Of a stretch of DNA of 64,000 nt, positions 1-9,240 are shown piece by piece. The notes under the pieces are model-generated. The model searched no databases. It had not been told where the DNA came from and worked only from the letters and a program-made list of their open reading frames with translations. How positions within the stretch are numbered: the stretch's first letter is position 1; the number at the start of each line of letters is the position of its first letter. The stretch comes from Nocardia higoensis (GTDB lineage Bacteria; Actinomycetota; Actinomycetes; Mycobacteriales; Mycobacteriaceae). The DNA lies in contig NZ_JADLQN010000001.1 in assembly GCF_015477835.1 (NCBI RefSeq), forward strand, positions 186,001 to 250,000, given 5' to 3'. The translations under genes were made by a program, and so were the position numbers.

Positions 1-30
1 CTCGACCTCCCAACCGCCCATCACATCACT

Positions 31-44
31 GTGACAGGAGTCAC
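31..44. promoter_or_regulatory. CRP-like inverted repeat upstream of the catabolic operon
   Basis: The sequence GTGACAGGAGTCAC is a GTGA-N6-TCAC palindrome, and the symmetry extends outward as ACtGTGAC/GTCACgGT. This matches the core recognised by mycobacterial CRP/Cmr-type regulators. It lies about 200 bases before the first gene of the island, and a second site of the same form precedes the ABC importer at 19655. Function is inferred from sequence only. The rest of 1-246 holds no convincing gene. Confidence 0.4.
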
Positions 45-246
45 GGTACTACCAGGTGCAGGTGCCCTTCAAACGGCTCGCGCCCGGCGTGACCACGAGG
101 ATCACATGAGGCAGCGGTCACAGCCGAACGTGGTTCCCGATCAGCGAGACGTTTCGATCCACCGCCGGTGCGGCGGGCCTAGCCTTCCGGGGGCTCCTAT
201 CCGGCACGGACGGGGCGGGCACGATCGACCACGACCAGGAGGGCGG

Positions 247-1332
247 ATGTCCACGGATACGAGTGCCGATCGAGTGGTCCTCGCGGACTCGGCGACGGCG
301 ACGGCGAACTCGCCCGGGCGCCGTGTCCGGGTGACCGAGGTGATCGAGGAAACGGCCGACGCGCGGTCCTTCGTCGTCGAACCGCTCGGCGACGAGTTCG
401 GCGCGGGCTACCGGGCGGGGCAATTCCTCACCGTCCGGGTACCCGACATCGGCACCGGCGCCGCGCGCTGCTATTCACTGTCGAGTTCGCCACACGCCGA
501 TCCGTCGATGAAGTTCACTGTCAAGCGAGTGGCGGACGGCCGCGGGTCCAACTGGCTGTGCGACAGTGTCGCCGCGGGAGACGAGCTGGAGGTGCTGCCC
601 CCAGCGGGCACCTTCACCCCCGCGTCGCTGGACGAGTCGGTGGTGCTGGTGGCGGGCGGCAGCGGCATCACCCCGGTCATCTCGATCGCGAAGTCCATCC
701 TGTTCGCGGGCAGCGGCGACGTCGTGCTGATCTATGCCAACCGGGATCAGGACTCGGTGATTTTCGCCGAGGAGCTGCGCGCGCTGGAAAGCCGTTTCGC
801 CGAGCGATTGTCGGTTCTCCACGTGCTGGAATCGGTGCAGGGCTATCCGACGCGGCGCACGCTGTCGCTGCTCGTTCGGCCCTTCCTGGACCGGACGGTG
901 TACATCTGCGGCCCGACGCCGCTGATGGATCTGACCGCCGCGGTGTGCGAGGCCGAGGGCTTGCCGGCCTCGCGGGTGCACTCGGAGCGGTTCCTTTCCC
1001 TGCAACGCGACCCGTTCGCACCGGAGGCCACCGAGCCGAGCGCCGACGAGGCGGGCGAGATGGTGTGCCAGGTCGAGGTGAGCATCGACGGCGCCGAACA
1101 CCAGGTGCCGTGGACAGCGGGGCGCACGCTGCTCGACGCGTTGCTCGCCGCCGGTGTGGAGGCGCCGTACTCCTGCCGGGAGGGCGCCTGCAGCGCCTGC
1201 GTCTGCGCACTGACCAAGGGACGAGTGCGCTTGGCGCGCAACGAGATTCTGACCGAGGACGACCTCGCCGACGGTTACATCCTGGCCTGTCAGGCCGAGC
1301 CGGTCAGCGACGAGATCGCGATCGAATACTGA
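247..1332 (+). CDS. Ferredoxin-NADPH reductase component of a Rieske oxygenase (KshB-like)
   Basis: A 361-residue electron-transfer protein likely feeding electrons from NAD(P)H to the Rieske oxygenase encoded next. The N-terminal half is an FAD/NAD-binding reductase: RCYSLSSSP is the flavin-binding RxYS motif, GGSGITPVIS is the nucleotide-binding loop and CGPTPLM is typical of the NAD domain. The C-terminus is a plant-type 2Fe-2S ferredoxin with CREGACSACVC and a distal Cys in ILACQAEP. Length and domain order match 3-ketosteroid-9-alpha-hydroxylase reductase KshB and HmpA/PaaE-like proteins. The reading frame is open from position 31, but family homology starts near the ATG at 247. Which oxygenase it serves is inferred from adjacency. 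Confidence 0.85.
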   Translation: MSTDTSADRVVLADSATATANSPGRRVRVTEVIEETADARSFVVEPLGDEFGAGYRAGQFLTVRVPDIGTGAARCYSLSSSPHADPSMKFTVKRVADGRGSNWLCDSVAAGDELEVLPPAGTFTPASLDESVVLVAGGSGITPVISIAKSILFAGSGDVVLIYANRDQDSVIFAEELRALESRFAERLSVLHVLESVQGYPTRRTLSLLVRPFLDRTVYICGPTPLMDLTAAVCEAEGLPASRVHSERFLSLQRDPFAPEATEPSADEAGEMVCQVEVSIDGAEHQVPWTAGRTLLDALLAAGVEAPYSCREGACSACVCALTKGRVRLARNEILTEDDLADGYILACQAEPVSDEIAIEY

Positions 1333-1450
1333 GGCGCCGGATCGGTGTCCCACTCAGTAGGAGACGCGGGTCACACCGCCGATCGGGCTGCCAAGCTGAT
1401 CACAGTGCGCCGAGATTCGCGGTCGCAGCCCATCTGACCAGGAGGTATTC

Positions 1451-2650
1451 GTGACTTCCACGCCTGAAACCGGAGACCGGGTCCGTGTCATCGACACCGG
1501 CCGACCGCCCGAGCGGTACGCCCGCGGGTGGCACTGCCTGGGTCTGGCCCGCGACTTCGCCGACGGGCAGCCGCACCAGGTCTCCGCGTTCGGCACCGAA
1601 CTGGTCGTGTTCGCCGGGGAAGACGGAAAGCTGAACGTGCTCAACGCCTTCTGCCCCCATATGGGCGGAAATCTGGCGCACGGCACGGTGAAGGACAACA
1701 CGATCGCTTGCCCGTTCCACGACTGGCGCTGGCGCGGCGACGGCAAGTGCGCCGGGATTCCCTATGCCCGTCGGGTGCCGCCGCTGGCGCGCACCAAGTC
1801 GTGGCCGACGATGGTGGTCAGCGGGCAGTTGTTCGTCTGGCACGACCCGCAGGGCCGCAAGCCTCCGGCCGAGCTGGCCATCCCGGAGATTCCCACTTAC
1901 GGGGACCCGGGCTGGACGGACTGGGTGTGGAACTCGATCCTCGTGGAGGACTCACACTGCCGCGAGATCGTCGACAACATCGTGGACATGGCGCACTTCT
2001 TCTATGTGCACTACGGCATGCCGACCTTCTTTCGCAATATCTTCGAGGGCCACACCGCCACGCAGCTCATGCGTTCGCGACCCCGGCCGGACGCGGTGGG
2101 GGTCAGCCAGAACACCACCGATCTGAGCGTCGAGAGTCGTTCCGACGCCGCCTATTACGGCCCGTCCTACATGGTGGACAAGCTGTGGAGCGCCCAGTAC
2201 TCCGACCGTGACGAGCCGAACATCTACCTGATCAACTGCCACTACCCGATCACCCCGACCTCGTTCCGGCTGCATTACGGCGTGATCGTGGAGAAGCCGG
2301 CGGGCATGGACGACGAGACCGCGAACGCGATGGCCGCCGCCGTGGGCCGGGGCATCGCGATCGGCTTCGAGCAGGATGTCGAGATCTGGAAGAACAAGGC
2401 GCGCATCGACAATCCGCTGCTGTGCGAGGAGGACGGCCCGGTCTACCAGCTGCGCCGCTGGTACGAGCAGTTCTATGTCGATGTCGAGGACATCGCGCCG
2501 GAGATGGTCAACCGATTCGAGTTCGAGATCGACACCGAGCGCGCCCTGCAGAACTGGCAGGCCGAGGTGGACGCCAACCTGGCCGCCGGGCGCAGCGCCA
2601 TCGCCCCGAACCTCGCCGCCCGTCACCAGGCCGCCCCCGCCGGTTCCTGA
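1451..2650 (+). CDS. Rieske non-heme iron oxygenase, KshA-like
   Basis: A 399-residue terminal oxygenase. The GTG start is preceded by GGAGG at a good distance. The Rieske 2Fe-2S motif CPHMGG...CPFHDWRW lies near residues 66-98. The catalytic domain follows, with IVDNIVDMAHFFYVHYG supplying the usual Asp and His residues around the mononuclear iron. KshA, the 3-ketosteroid 9-alpha-hydroxylase oxygenase, is about 385-400 residues with the same layout. With the KshB-like reductase 118 bases upstream it forms a two-component hydroxylase. Neighbouring Hsa-like genes favour a steroid or similar polycyclic substrate, but the sequence does not prove the substrate. Confidence 0.85.
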   Translation: MTSTPETGDRVRVIDTGRPPERYARGWHCLGLARDFADGQPHQVSAFGTELVVFAGEDGKLNVLNAFCPHMGGNLAHGTVKDNTIACPFHDWRWRGDGKCAGIPYARRVPPLARTKSWPTMVVSGQLFVWHDPQGRKPPAELAIPEIPTYGDPGWTDWVWNSILVEDSHCREIVDNIVDMAHFFYVHYGMPTFFRNIFEGHTATQLMRSRPRPDAVGVSQNTTDLSVESRSDAAYYGPSYMVDKLWSAQYSDRDEPNIYLINCHYPITPTSFRLHYGVIVEKPAGMDDETANAMAAAVGRGIAIGFEQDVEIWKNKARIDNPLLCEEDGPVYQLRRWYEQFYVDVEDIAPEMVNRFEFEIDTERALQNWQAEVDANLAAGRSAIAPNLAARHQAAPAGS

Positions 2651-2693
2651 CGATCAGCCCTTCCCTTTCCCGCTTCACGGACCAGGAGTTCCG

Positions 2694-3878
2694 ATGTCCC
2701 ACACCGTCCTCGACAATATCGTCGCCCTCGCCGACGAGCTGCGTGCCGGCGCGGAGGAATCCGATGCGCTCGGCCGCCTGACCGACGGCATGGCCGGGCA
2801 GCTCAAGGAGGCCGGCATCATCCGGCTGCTGCAGCGCAAGAAGTACAACGGCTTCGAGGCACATCCGCGCGAGTTCGCCGAGACCGTCATGACGACCGCC
2901 AGTATCTACGGCTCCGCGGGCTGGATCGGCGGCATCGTCGGCGTGCACCCCTGGCAGCTCGCCTTCGCCGACCCGAAGGTGCAGGACGAGGTGCTCGGCA
3001 CCGACAGCGACACCTGGCAGGCCTCGCCCTACATGCCGGGCGGGGTCGCGGTGCCCACCGACGGCGGCTACATCATGAACGGGCGCTGGCAGTTCTCCTC
3101 CGGCACCGATCACTGCGACTGGATCTTCCTCGGCGCCATGGTCGGCGGCCCGGACGGCAAGCCGCTGATGCCGCCGCATGGCCTGCACGTGATCCTGCCC
3201 CGCGCGGACTACGAGATCGTGGCGGACTCCTGGGACGTGGTCGGTCTGCGCGGCACAGGCAGCAAGGACATCGTCGTCAAGGACGCCTTCATCCCGAGTT
3301 ACCGGGTGATGGATTCGGCGAAGGTGATGGACGGGCGCGCGGCGCAGGAGTACGGCGTCACCGAGACGCTGTACAAGATGCCGTGGTCCACCATGTTCCC
3401 GCTGGGCATCACCTCGGCGACCATCGGCATCTGTGAGGGCGTGCTCGCCGCCGGTATCGCCTACCAGCGCAACCGCGTCGGCGCCACCGGCGCCGTCGTC
3501 AAGGACGACCCGTATGTGCTGCACGCGCTGGGCGAGTCCGCCTCGGAGATCGACGCCGCCCGTCAGCAGTTGCTGGCCAACGTCGACCGTGTCTACGACA
3601 TGGTCGACCGGGGCGAGACGATCGACTTCGAGACCAGGGCCCGGGTGCGCCGCGATCAGGCGCGGGTCGCTTGGCGCGCGGTCCGTGCCGCCGACGAAGT
3701 CTTCGACCGGGCGGGAGGCAACGCGTTGCGCATGGACAACCCGCTGCAGCGGTTCTGGCGCGATGCCCATGCCGGCCTGCACCACGCCATTCACGTCACG
3801 AGCACCACATATCACGCCGCCGCGCTGGCCTCGCTGGGCGTGGAGGTCCCGCCGGGACCGCTGCGCGTGATGATCTGA
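2694..3878 (+). CDS. Flavin-dependent monooxygenase, oxygenase subunit, HsaA-like
   Basis: A 394-residue protein of the acyl-CoA-dehydrogenase fold, group D flavin monooxygenases. Segments WIGGIVGVHPWQLAF, GRWQFSSGTDHCDW and VVGLRGTGSKDIVV are typical of HsaA, which hydroxylates 3-HSA to the catechol 3,4-DHSA using reduced flavin from HsaB. HsaA of Mycobacterium tuberculosis has the same length. The ATG at 2694 follows AGGAG; the frame is open further upstream, but that part overlaps the Rieske gene. The partner reductase is probably the gene at 12519. A p-hydroxyphenylacetate-type hydroxylase is the alternative. Confidence 0.85.
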   Translation: MSHTVLDNIVALADELRAGAEESDALGRLTDGMAGQLKEAGIIRLLQRKKYNGFEAHPREFAETVMTTASIYGSAGWIGGIVGVHPWQLAFADPKVQDEVLGTDSDTWQASPYMPGGVAVPTDGGYIMNGRWQFSSGTDHCDWIFLGAMVGGPDGKPLMPPHGLHVILPRADYEIVADSWDVVGLRGTGSKDIVVKDAFIPSYRVMDSAKVMDGRAAQEYGVTETLYKMPWSTMFPLGITSATIGICEGVLAAGIAYQRNRVGATGAVVKDDPYVLHALGESASEIDAARQQLLANVDRVYDMVDRGETIDFETRARVRRDQARVAWRAVRAADEVFDRAGGNALRMDNPLQRFWRDAHAGLHHAIHVTSTTYHAAALASLGVEVPPGPLRVMI

Positions 3879-3904
3879 CCGGTTCGAGAGGAACGTGAGC
3901 AACG

Positions 3905-4840
3905 ATGACCGAAATCAAGGGGCTCGGCTACGTCCGTGTTCTCGCCACCGACATGGAGCGTTGGCGCACACTCGGTTTCGACGTCCTGGGATTCGCGCCG
4001 GGCGTCGGCGCGGAATCCGACGCACTGCACTTCCGGATGGACGAGCGACCGGCCCGCATCACCGTCGAGCACGGGGACGTCGACCGGGTGACCGCCGTCG
4101 GCTGGGAAGTCCGGGACGGACTCGCGCTGCGCCGGCTTGCCGAGCACCTGCGCAGTGCCGGATTCGAGATCACCCCGATGCCGCAAGAGCTGGCCGACCG
4201 CCGCAAGGTGGAGGCCGGGTTCAGCATGAAAGACCCCGGCGGCACTCCGCTCGAGTTCTTCCACGGCCCGGTGCTCGAGCACAGTCCGGTGGTGACCAAG
4301 TATGGTCAGCGTTTCGTCACGGGACAGCAGGGCATGGGCCACGTGGTCATGCCGACGACCAACTTCGACGAGTCCTTCGCCTTCTACAACGAGACGCTGG
4401 GCTTCTTGTCCCGCGGTGCCTTCCGGATGCCCGCTCCGCCGGGAACCCCGCCGAAGCGGATCCGGTTCCTGGGGGTCAACCAGCGCCACCACAGCCTGGC
4501 GATCATGCCGAGCCTGGAGGGCAGGGATCCGGGGCTGATCCATGTGATGGTCGAGGTCGACGAGCTCGACGCTGTCGGGCGGGCCTACGACCAGGTCATG
4601 GCACGCGACTTCCCGGTGTCCTCGACCTTGGGCAGGCACACCAACGACAAGATGATCTCCTTCTACGTCCGGGTGCCGGGCGGCTGGGACATCGAGTACG
4701 GCTACGGCGGCAAGCTCGTCGACGAAACCTACTACACCGCAGAAGAAATCACCGCGGACAGCTACTGGGGCCACGAGTGGATGTGGATGCGGGAGATGAG
4801 ACAAGCCCAGCAGGCTCAGACGGCCCGGACCGCTCAGTGA
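3905..4840 (+). CDS. Extradiol (type I, VOC) catechol dioxygenase, HsaC/BphC-like
   Basis: A 311-residue two-domain vicinal oxygen chelate dioxygenase that would open a catechol ring by meta cleavage. The Fe(II) ligands of the C-terminal domain are visible: H146 in GMGHVVMP, H213 in GLIHVMVEV and E264 in WDIEYG. H195/H196 in QRHHSLAI and Y254 match the catalytic region of BphC/HsaC. HsaC is about 300 residues. The start follows GAGAGGAAC, 26 bases after the HsaA-like gene. Its product would suit the C-C hydrolase at 13408. Its end overlaps an alternative start of the next gene as ATGA. Confidence 0.88.
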   Translation: MTEIKGLGYVRVLATDMERWRTLGFDVLGFAPGVGAESDALHFRMDERPARITVEHGDVDRVTAVGWEVRDGLALRRLAEHLRSAGFEITPMPQELADRRKVEAGFSMKDPGGTPLEFFHGPVLEHSPVVTKYGQRFVTGQQGMGHVVMPTTNFDESFAFYNETLGFLSRGAFRMPAPPGTPPKRIRFLGVNQRHHSLAIMPSLEGRDPGLIHVMVEVDELDAVGRAYDQVMARDFPVSSTLGRHTNDKMISFYVRVPGGWDIEYGYGGKLVDETYYTAEEITADSYWGHEWMWMREMRQAQQAQTARTAQ

Positions 4841-4869
4841 TGACGACCTCATCGAGGGAAGTGAATCTT

Positions 4870-6495
4870 GTGACAACTCAGGACAGCGATTTCGACGCCG
4901 TCGTCGTCGGAGCGGGAATCTCCGGCCTGTACGCGGTGTACAAACTGCGCGGCCGAGGAATGCGCGTGCACGGTTTCGAATCCGCCGAAGACGTGGGCGG
5001 CACGTGGTACCACAACCGGTATCCGGGCGCCCGCTGCGACGTCGAAAGCGTCGACTACTCCTACTCTTTCGACGAGGAGTTGCAGCAGGAGTGGACCTGG
5101 TCGGAGCGGTTCGCGACGCAGGAGGAGATCCTGCGCTACCTCGAGCACGTCGCCGATCGGCACGATCTGCGCTCGGCCTACGACTTCCTGACCCGGGTGA
5201 GCGCCGCTTCCTACGACGAGCGGACCCGGCTGTGGACGGTCTCCACCGATACCGGCAAGACCGTCACGGCGCGCTTCTGCATCCTGGCGACAGGCGTGCT
5301 GTCGGCGACCAACACCCCCGACATCCCGGGCCGCGACACCTTCGGCGGCGAGATCTACCACACCGGCGAATGGCCGCACGAGCCGATCGATTTCACCGGG
5401 AAGCGGATCGGCGTCATCGGCACCGGCTCCTCCGCCATCCAGGCCATCCCGGTGATCGCCGAGCAGGCCGAACACCTCTATGTCTTCCAGCGCACGCCGA
5501 ACTACTCGATCCCGGCGGGCAACCGCCCGCTCGATCCCGGCTACCTGGCCGAAGTGAAAGCGAACTACGCCGAACGCCGCAGGTTGTCGCGGGTCAGTGG
5601 CGGCGGCACCCCGAACAGCCCGTACCCCAAGGGCGCGCTCGAGATCGATGCCGCCGAGCGGACCCGGATCTACGACGAGTGGTGGCAGCGTGGCGGTTAC
5701 CTGTTCGCGAAGGCTTTCCCGGATCAGACGACCAACCTGGCCGCCAACGACACCGCGCGCGAGTACGTCGAGGCCAAGATCCGCGAGATGGTGCGCGACC
5801 AGGAGCTCGCCGACCAGCTGATCCCGAACGATCACCCGATCGGTACCAAGCGCATCGTCACCGACAGCGGCTACTTCCAGACCTACAACCGCGACAACGT
5901 CACCCTGGTGAACCTGCGCCGCACCCCGATCGAGCGGATCACCGAGACCGGCGTGCGGACCTCGGAGGCTTCCTACGACCTGGACGTGCTGATCTTCGCC
6001 ACCGGCTTCGACGCCATGACGGGCTCGATGTCGAGGATCGACATCCGCGGCCGCGACGGACGGGAACTGCGCGAGGAGTGGGCGGCCGGCCCGCGGACCT
6101 ACCTCGGCCTCGCGGTCGCGGGCTTCCCCAACATGTTCATCCTCACCGGGGCGGGCAGCCCCAGCGTGCTGGCCAACATGGTGCTGATGGCCGAGCAGCA
6201 CGTGGACTGGATCGCGGGCTGCCTGGACCACCTCGACGAGCACGGGTTCACCACCGTCGAGGCGACCGAGGAAGCGGTCGACGAGTGGGTGACCGAGTGC
6301 AACGAGAAGGCGGCGGCCACCCTGTTCCCCTCCGCGAATTCCTGGTACATGGGCGCGAACATCCCCGGCAAGCCGCGCGTATTCATGCCCTATATCGGCG
6401 GATTCGGCAACTACAACGCGGTCTGTGCCGAGGTTGCCGCCGCTGGTTACAAGGGCTTCGAGCTGGGCGGCGCCCCGGCCCCGGCAGCGGGCTGA
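4870..6495 (+). CDS. Baeyer-Villiger-type FAD monooxygenase (cyclohexanone monooxygenase family)
   Basis: A 541-residue NAD(P)H- and FAD-dependent monooxygenase, likely converting a ketone to an ester or lactone. The first dinucleotide fold is GAGISG near residue 14. The type I BVMO fingerprint FGGEIYHTGEW starts near residue 158, and the second Rossmann loop VIGTGSSAIQ is near 180. DVGGTWYHNRYPGARCD is typical of cyclohexanone/cyclopentanone monooxygenases, whose usual length is about 540. I chose the GTG at 4870 because GAGGGA lies 10 bases upstream. An in-frame ATG at 4840 overlaps the previous stop and is possible. The following esterase would hydrolyse its product. Confidence 0.85.
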   Translation: MTTQDSDFDAVVVGAGISGLYAVYKLRGRGMRVHGFESAEDVGGTWYHNRYPGARCDVESVDYSYSFDEELQQEWTWSERFATQEEILRYLEHVADRHDLRSAYDFLTRVSAASYDERTRLWTVSTDTGKTVTARFCILATGVLSATNTPDIPGRDTFGGEIYHTGEWPHEPIDFTGKRIGVIGTGSSAIQAIPVIAEQAEHLYVFQRTPNYSIPAGNRPLDPGYLAEVKANYAERRRLSRVSGGGTPNSPYPKGALEIDAAERTRIYDEWWQRGGYLFAKAFPDQTTNLAANDTAREYVEAKIREMVRDQELADQLIPNDHPIGTKRIVTDSGYFQTYNRDNVTLVNLRRTPIERITETGVRTSEASYDLDVLIFATGFDAMTGSMSRIDIRGRDGRELREEWAAGPRTYLGLAVAGFPNMFILTGAGSPSVLANMVLMAEQHVDWIAGCLDHLDEHGFTTVEATEEAVDEWVTECNEKAAATLFPSANSWYMGANIPGKPRVFMPYIGGFGNYNAVCAEVAAAGYKGFELGGAPAPAAG

Positions 6496-6527
6496 CCGGT
6501 ATCAACGACGAGAAGGACGTGGTCGAG

Positions 6528-7472
6528 ATGGGCGGACAGCGACGGTCCGACCTGCATCCGGAGGTCGAGGCGATGCTCTCGGCGCTGGAATCGTTCCCCG
6601 ACGTGACTCGGCACGAGGCGGCCGAGTTGCGGGAGATCATCGTGTCCCGGCGCGCGCCGCTGACCCGGCAGCCGCAGATGCGGCGGGCCGAGGACAAGGT
6701 CATCGAGGGGCCCGGCGGTGATCTGACGCTGCGGGTGTATGTGCCCGAGGTACAGCGAGACGCGCCGCTGCCGGTGGTGGTCTTCGCGCACGGCGGCGGA
6801 TTCGTCTTCTGCGATCTGGACAGCCACGACGAGTTCTGCCGGTCGATGGCCGCTGCGGTCGGGGTCGTGGTGGTCTCGGTCGACTACCGGCGCGCTCCTG
6901 AACATCCTGGGCCCGCGGCGATGGAGGACGTGTACGCGGCCCTGGTGTGGGCGAACGCGCACGCCGCCGAGTTCGGCGGCGACCCGGAGCGGATCGCGGT
7001 GGCAGGCGACAGCGCGGGCGGCAATCTGGCGGCTACGGCGAGCCTGGCCGCCCGCGACCGCGGCGGCCCGCGCATCACCGCCCAGATCATGCTCTACCCG
7101 GTGATCGACGACGACTTCACCACCGAGTCCTACCGGCGCTACGGCGAGGGCTACTACAACACCACCACGGCCATGCGCTGGTACTGGCAGCAGTACGCTC
7201 CGCACGGCACCGACAGCCCGTATCTGGTTCCGAGCAAGGCCGATTCGCTGGCCGGTCTGCCGCCCGCGGTGGTGGCGACCGCGGAGCTCGACCCGCCGTG
7301 CTCGGCCGGGGAGGATTACGCCCGCAGGCTCGTCGAGGCCGGGGTGCCGGTCACCGCGCACCGCTTCGACGGGCTCTTCCACGGATTCCTGACCTTCCCG
7401 AGCCTCGCACTGACCGGCCCGGCGCGTGAACAGGTCTGGACGATGATGCGCGACGTGCTGGAGGCGTCATGA
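6528..7472 (+). CDS. Alpha/beta hydrolase, hormone-sensitive-lipase family
   Basis: A 314-residue esterase of the HSL (bacterial type IV) family. The oxyanion-hole motif AHGGGFVF is near residue 87, the nucleophile elbow GDSAGG near 160, the catalytic Asp in TAELDPP near 255 and the His in LFHGFL near 284. It follows a Baeyer-Villiger monooxygenase by 32 bases, a common pairing in which the esterase opens the lactone or ester. The ATG at 6528 fits family length; an in-frame GTG at 6519 is too close to the AGAAGGA ribosome-binding site. Its stop overlaps the next start by ATGA. Confidence 0.85.
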   Translation: MGGQRRSDLHPEVEAMLSALESFPDVTRHEAAELREIIVSRRAPLTRQPQMRRAEDKVIEGPGGDLTLRVYVPEVQRDAPLPVVVFAHGGGFVFCDLDSHDEFCRSMAAAVGVVVVSVDYRRAPEHPGPAAMEDVYAALVWANAHAAEFGGDPERIAVAGDSAGGNLAATASLAARDRGGPRITAQIMLYPVIDDDFTTESYRRYGEGYYNTTTAMRWYWQQYAPHGTDSPYLVPSKADSLAGLPPAVVATAELDPPCSAGEDYARRLVEAGVPVTAHRFDGLFHGFLTFPSLALTGPAREQVWTMMRDVLEAS

Positions 7473-8356
7473 CACAGCGACTCACCGGCAAGCGAGCCCT
7501 GGTCACCGGCAGCAGCCGGGGGATAGGGCGGGCCGTCGCGCAGCGGCTGGCCGCCGAAGGCGCGACCGTGGCCGTCACGGCCCGCTCGCAGGATCCGAGC
7601 CCGTCGATCCGGGACGGACAGACCCAGGTGCTCTCCGGCACCCTGGCCGAGACGGTGCGCCTGATCGAGGCCGCGGGCGGCCGGGCGATCGCGATCCCGG
7701 CCGACCTCGAGGACGCCGAGCAGCGCGCCGGCTTGGTCGACCGCGCCGCCGAGGAACTCGGCGGCCTCGACATCCTGGTCAACAACGCCGGATTCGCCGA
7801 CTACAGCGCCATCGAGAAGATGAGCGACGCGACGTTCCACCGGACGGTCCAGCACTACCTCGAGGTGCCGTTCGTGCTCAGCCGCGCGGCGATCCCGCAC
7901 CTGCGCGCGCAGGGCGCGGGCTGGATCGTCAACATCGGATCGTCGACCGGGCTCAGCCCCATCCGGCCGTTCCGCGAGTACAACAAGACCTCCGGCGACG
8001 TCGTCTACGCCTCGGTCAAGGCCGCGCTGCATCGCTTCACCCAGGGGCTGGCCGCCGAATTGCTGGACGAGAACATCGCGGTCAACGCGGTGGGGCCGTC
8101 GACGGCGATCATGACCCCCGGCGCGGCGGCGCTGCTGCCGCAGGGCTACGACACCGAGCCGGTCGAATACCTCGCGCAGACGGTGCTCGAGATGTGCACC
8201 GCACCGGCCGCCGATCGGACCGGGCTGGTCGCTTTCAGCCTGCATTACCCGTACGCGACGGGCACCCCGGTGCGCTCGCTGGACGGCCGCACCGAACTGC
8301 CGCGCCGGGAACCCCCGGCGTGGGCGAACCCGAATATCCTGCCGGAGGGCGTGTGA
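7469..8356 (+). CDS. SDR-family oxidoreductase
   Basis: A 295-residue classical short-chain dehydrogenase. The cofactor loop VTGSSRGIGRAV is at the N-terminus, NNAG is near residue 107, the catalytic Ser is in NIGSSTGL and the YxxxK pair is in VYASVKAAL. It is translationally coupled to the esterase before it and to the second SDR after it, each by a four-base ATGA overlap. It probably oxidises or reduces an alcohol/ketone intermediate of the same pathway. The segment TARSQDPSPSIRDGQTQVL after the second strand is longer than in FabG. Substrate unknown. Confidence 0.8.
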   Translation: MTQRLTGKRALVTGSSRGIGRAVAQRLAAEGATVAVTARSQDPSPSIRDGQTQVLSGTLAETVRLIEAAGGRAIAIPADLEDAEQRAGLVDRAAEELGGLDILVNNAGFADYSAIEKMSDATFHRTVQHYLEVPFVLSRAAIPHLRAQGAGWIVNIGSSTGLSPIRPFREYNKTSGDVVYASVKAALHRFTQGLAAELLDENIAVNAVGPSTAIMTPGAAALLPQGYDTEPVEYLAQTVLEMCTAPAADRTGLVAFSLHYPYATGTPVRSLDGRTELPRREPPAWANPNILPEGV

Positions 8357-9240
8357 TGGGCAGCTGTGCGCAGGAACGCTTCTCGCGCGGCACCGCCGTG
8401 GTCACCGGCGCTGCCGCCGGTATCGGCCGCGGCCTGGCCGACCATCTCGGCGCGCTGGGCATGACGGTGGTCGTCGCCGATATCGACGAGCGCCGCGCCG
8501 CGGAGGCCGCCGCCGAGATCGTCGCCCGCGGCGGCGCGGCCGAGGGGCACGGCGTCGACGTGGCTGACGAGCAGCAGGTCGAGGCCTTGGCGGCGGCGGT
8601 CTTCGCTCGACACGGCAGTGTCGAACTGCTGATCAACAACGCGGGCATCGAGTCGGCGGGGCTGCTGTGGGAGATCGATTCCACCCGGTGGCGCCGGCTG
8701 ATGCAGATCAACGTCGACGGCGTCTTCTACTGCGTGAAATCGTTCGTGCCGCGCATGATCGCGGCGGGGACGTCGGCCTGCGTGGCCAACCTCTCCTCGG
8801 TCGGCGGCCTCAACACCGTCGCCGTCCAATCGCCTTACATCGTCAGCAAGTTCGCGGTGCAGGCGATGACCGAATGCCTGCATCAGGATCTGTCGATCAT
8901 CGGCGCCCCGATCCAGGTCAGCGCCGTGGTGCCGCATTCGATCCGCAGCGAGATCTTCCTCGCCGCCCAGCGCGAAGCGCCCACCACGAACCCGACCGCC
9001 AATGCCGTGTTCGCCGCGATGCAGCGCGACAACGTCGAGAAGGGGCTCGACCCGCTCGACGCCGCCGAGCACATGATCGAGCAGATCGCGCGCGGCGACT
9101 TCTGGGTCTTCTCCGACGACGCGATGTGCGCTGCGTCGGCGACCCGGCGCGGCGAACAGTTGCGCACCCTCAGCCCACCCGCGAACCCACGAGACATGCT
9201 CGCCCGGATGGGCGTTCCACTTCCGGAAGGTAGCTCATGA
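8356..9240 (+). CDS. SDR-family oxidoreductase
   Basis: A 294-residue classical short-chain dehydrogenase. VVTGAAAGIGRGLA is the cofactor loop, DIDERRA suggests NAD preference through the acidic residue after strand 2, NNAGIESAG is present, and the catalytic residues are in NLSSVGG and PYIVSKFAV. The ATG overlaps the previous stop, with a GTG three bases upstream as a second option. It differs clearly from its upstream neighbour, so the two are not a recent duplication. It probably acts on a pathway alcohol or ketone. Its end overlaps the start of the second Baeyer-Villiger enzyme by ATGA. Confidence 0.8.
   Translation: MGSCAQERFSRGTAVVTGAAAGIGRGLADHLGALGMTVVVADIDERRAAEAAAEIVARGGAAEGHGVDVADEQQVEALAAAVFARHGSVELLINNAGIESAGLLWEIDSTRWRRLMQINVDGVFYCVKSFVPRMIAAGTSACVANLSSVGGLNTVAVQSPYIVSKFAVQAMTECLHQDLSIIGAPIQVSAVVPHSIRSEIFLAAQREAPTTNPTANAVFAAMQRDNVEKGLDPLDAAEHMIEQIARGDFWVFSDDAMCAASATRRGEQLRTLSPPANPRDMLARMGVPLPEGSS

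Noticed and set aside
1..21. Possible divergent gene start (ATG on minus strand at 21)
   Set aside because: Only seven codons are visible and there is no ribosome-binding site; it cannot be supported.
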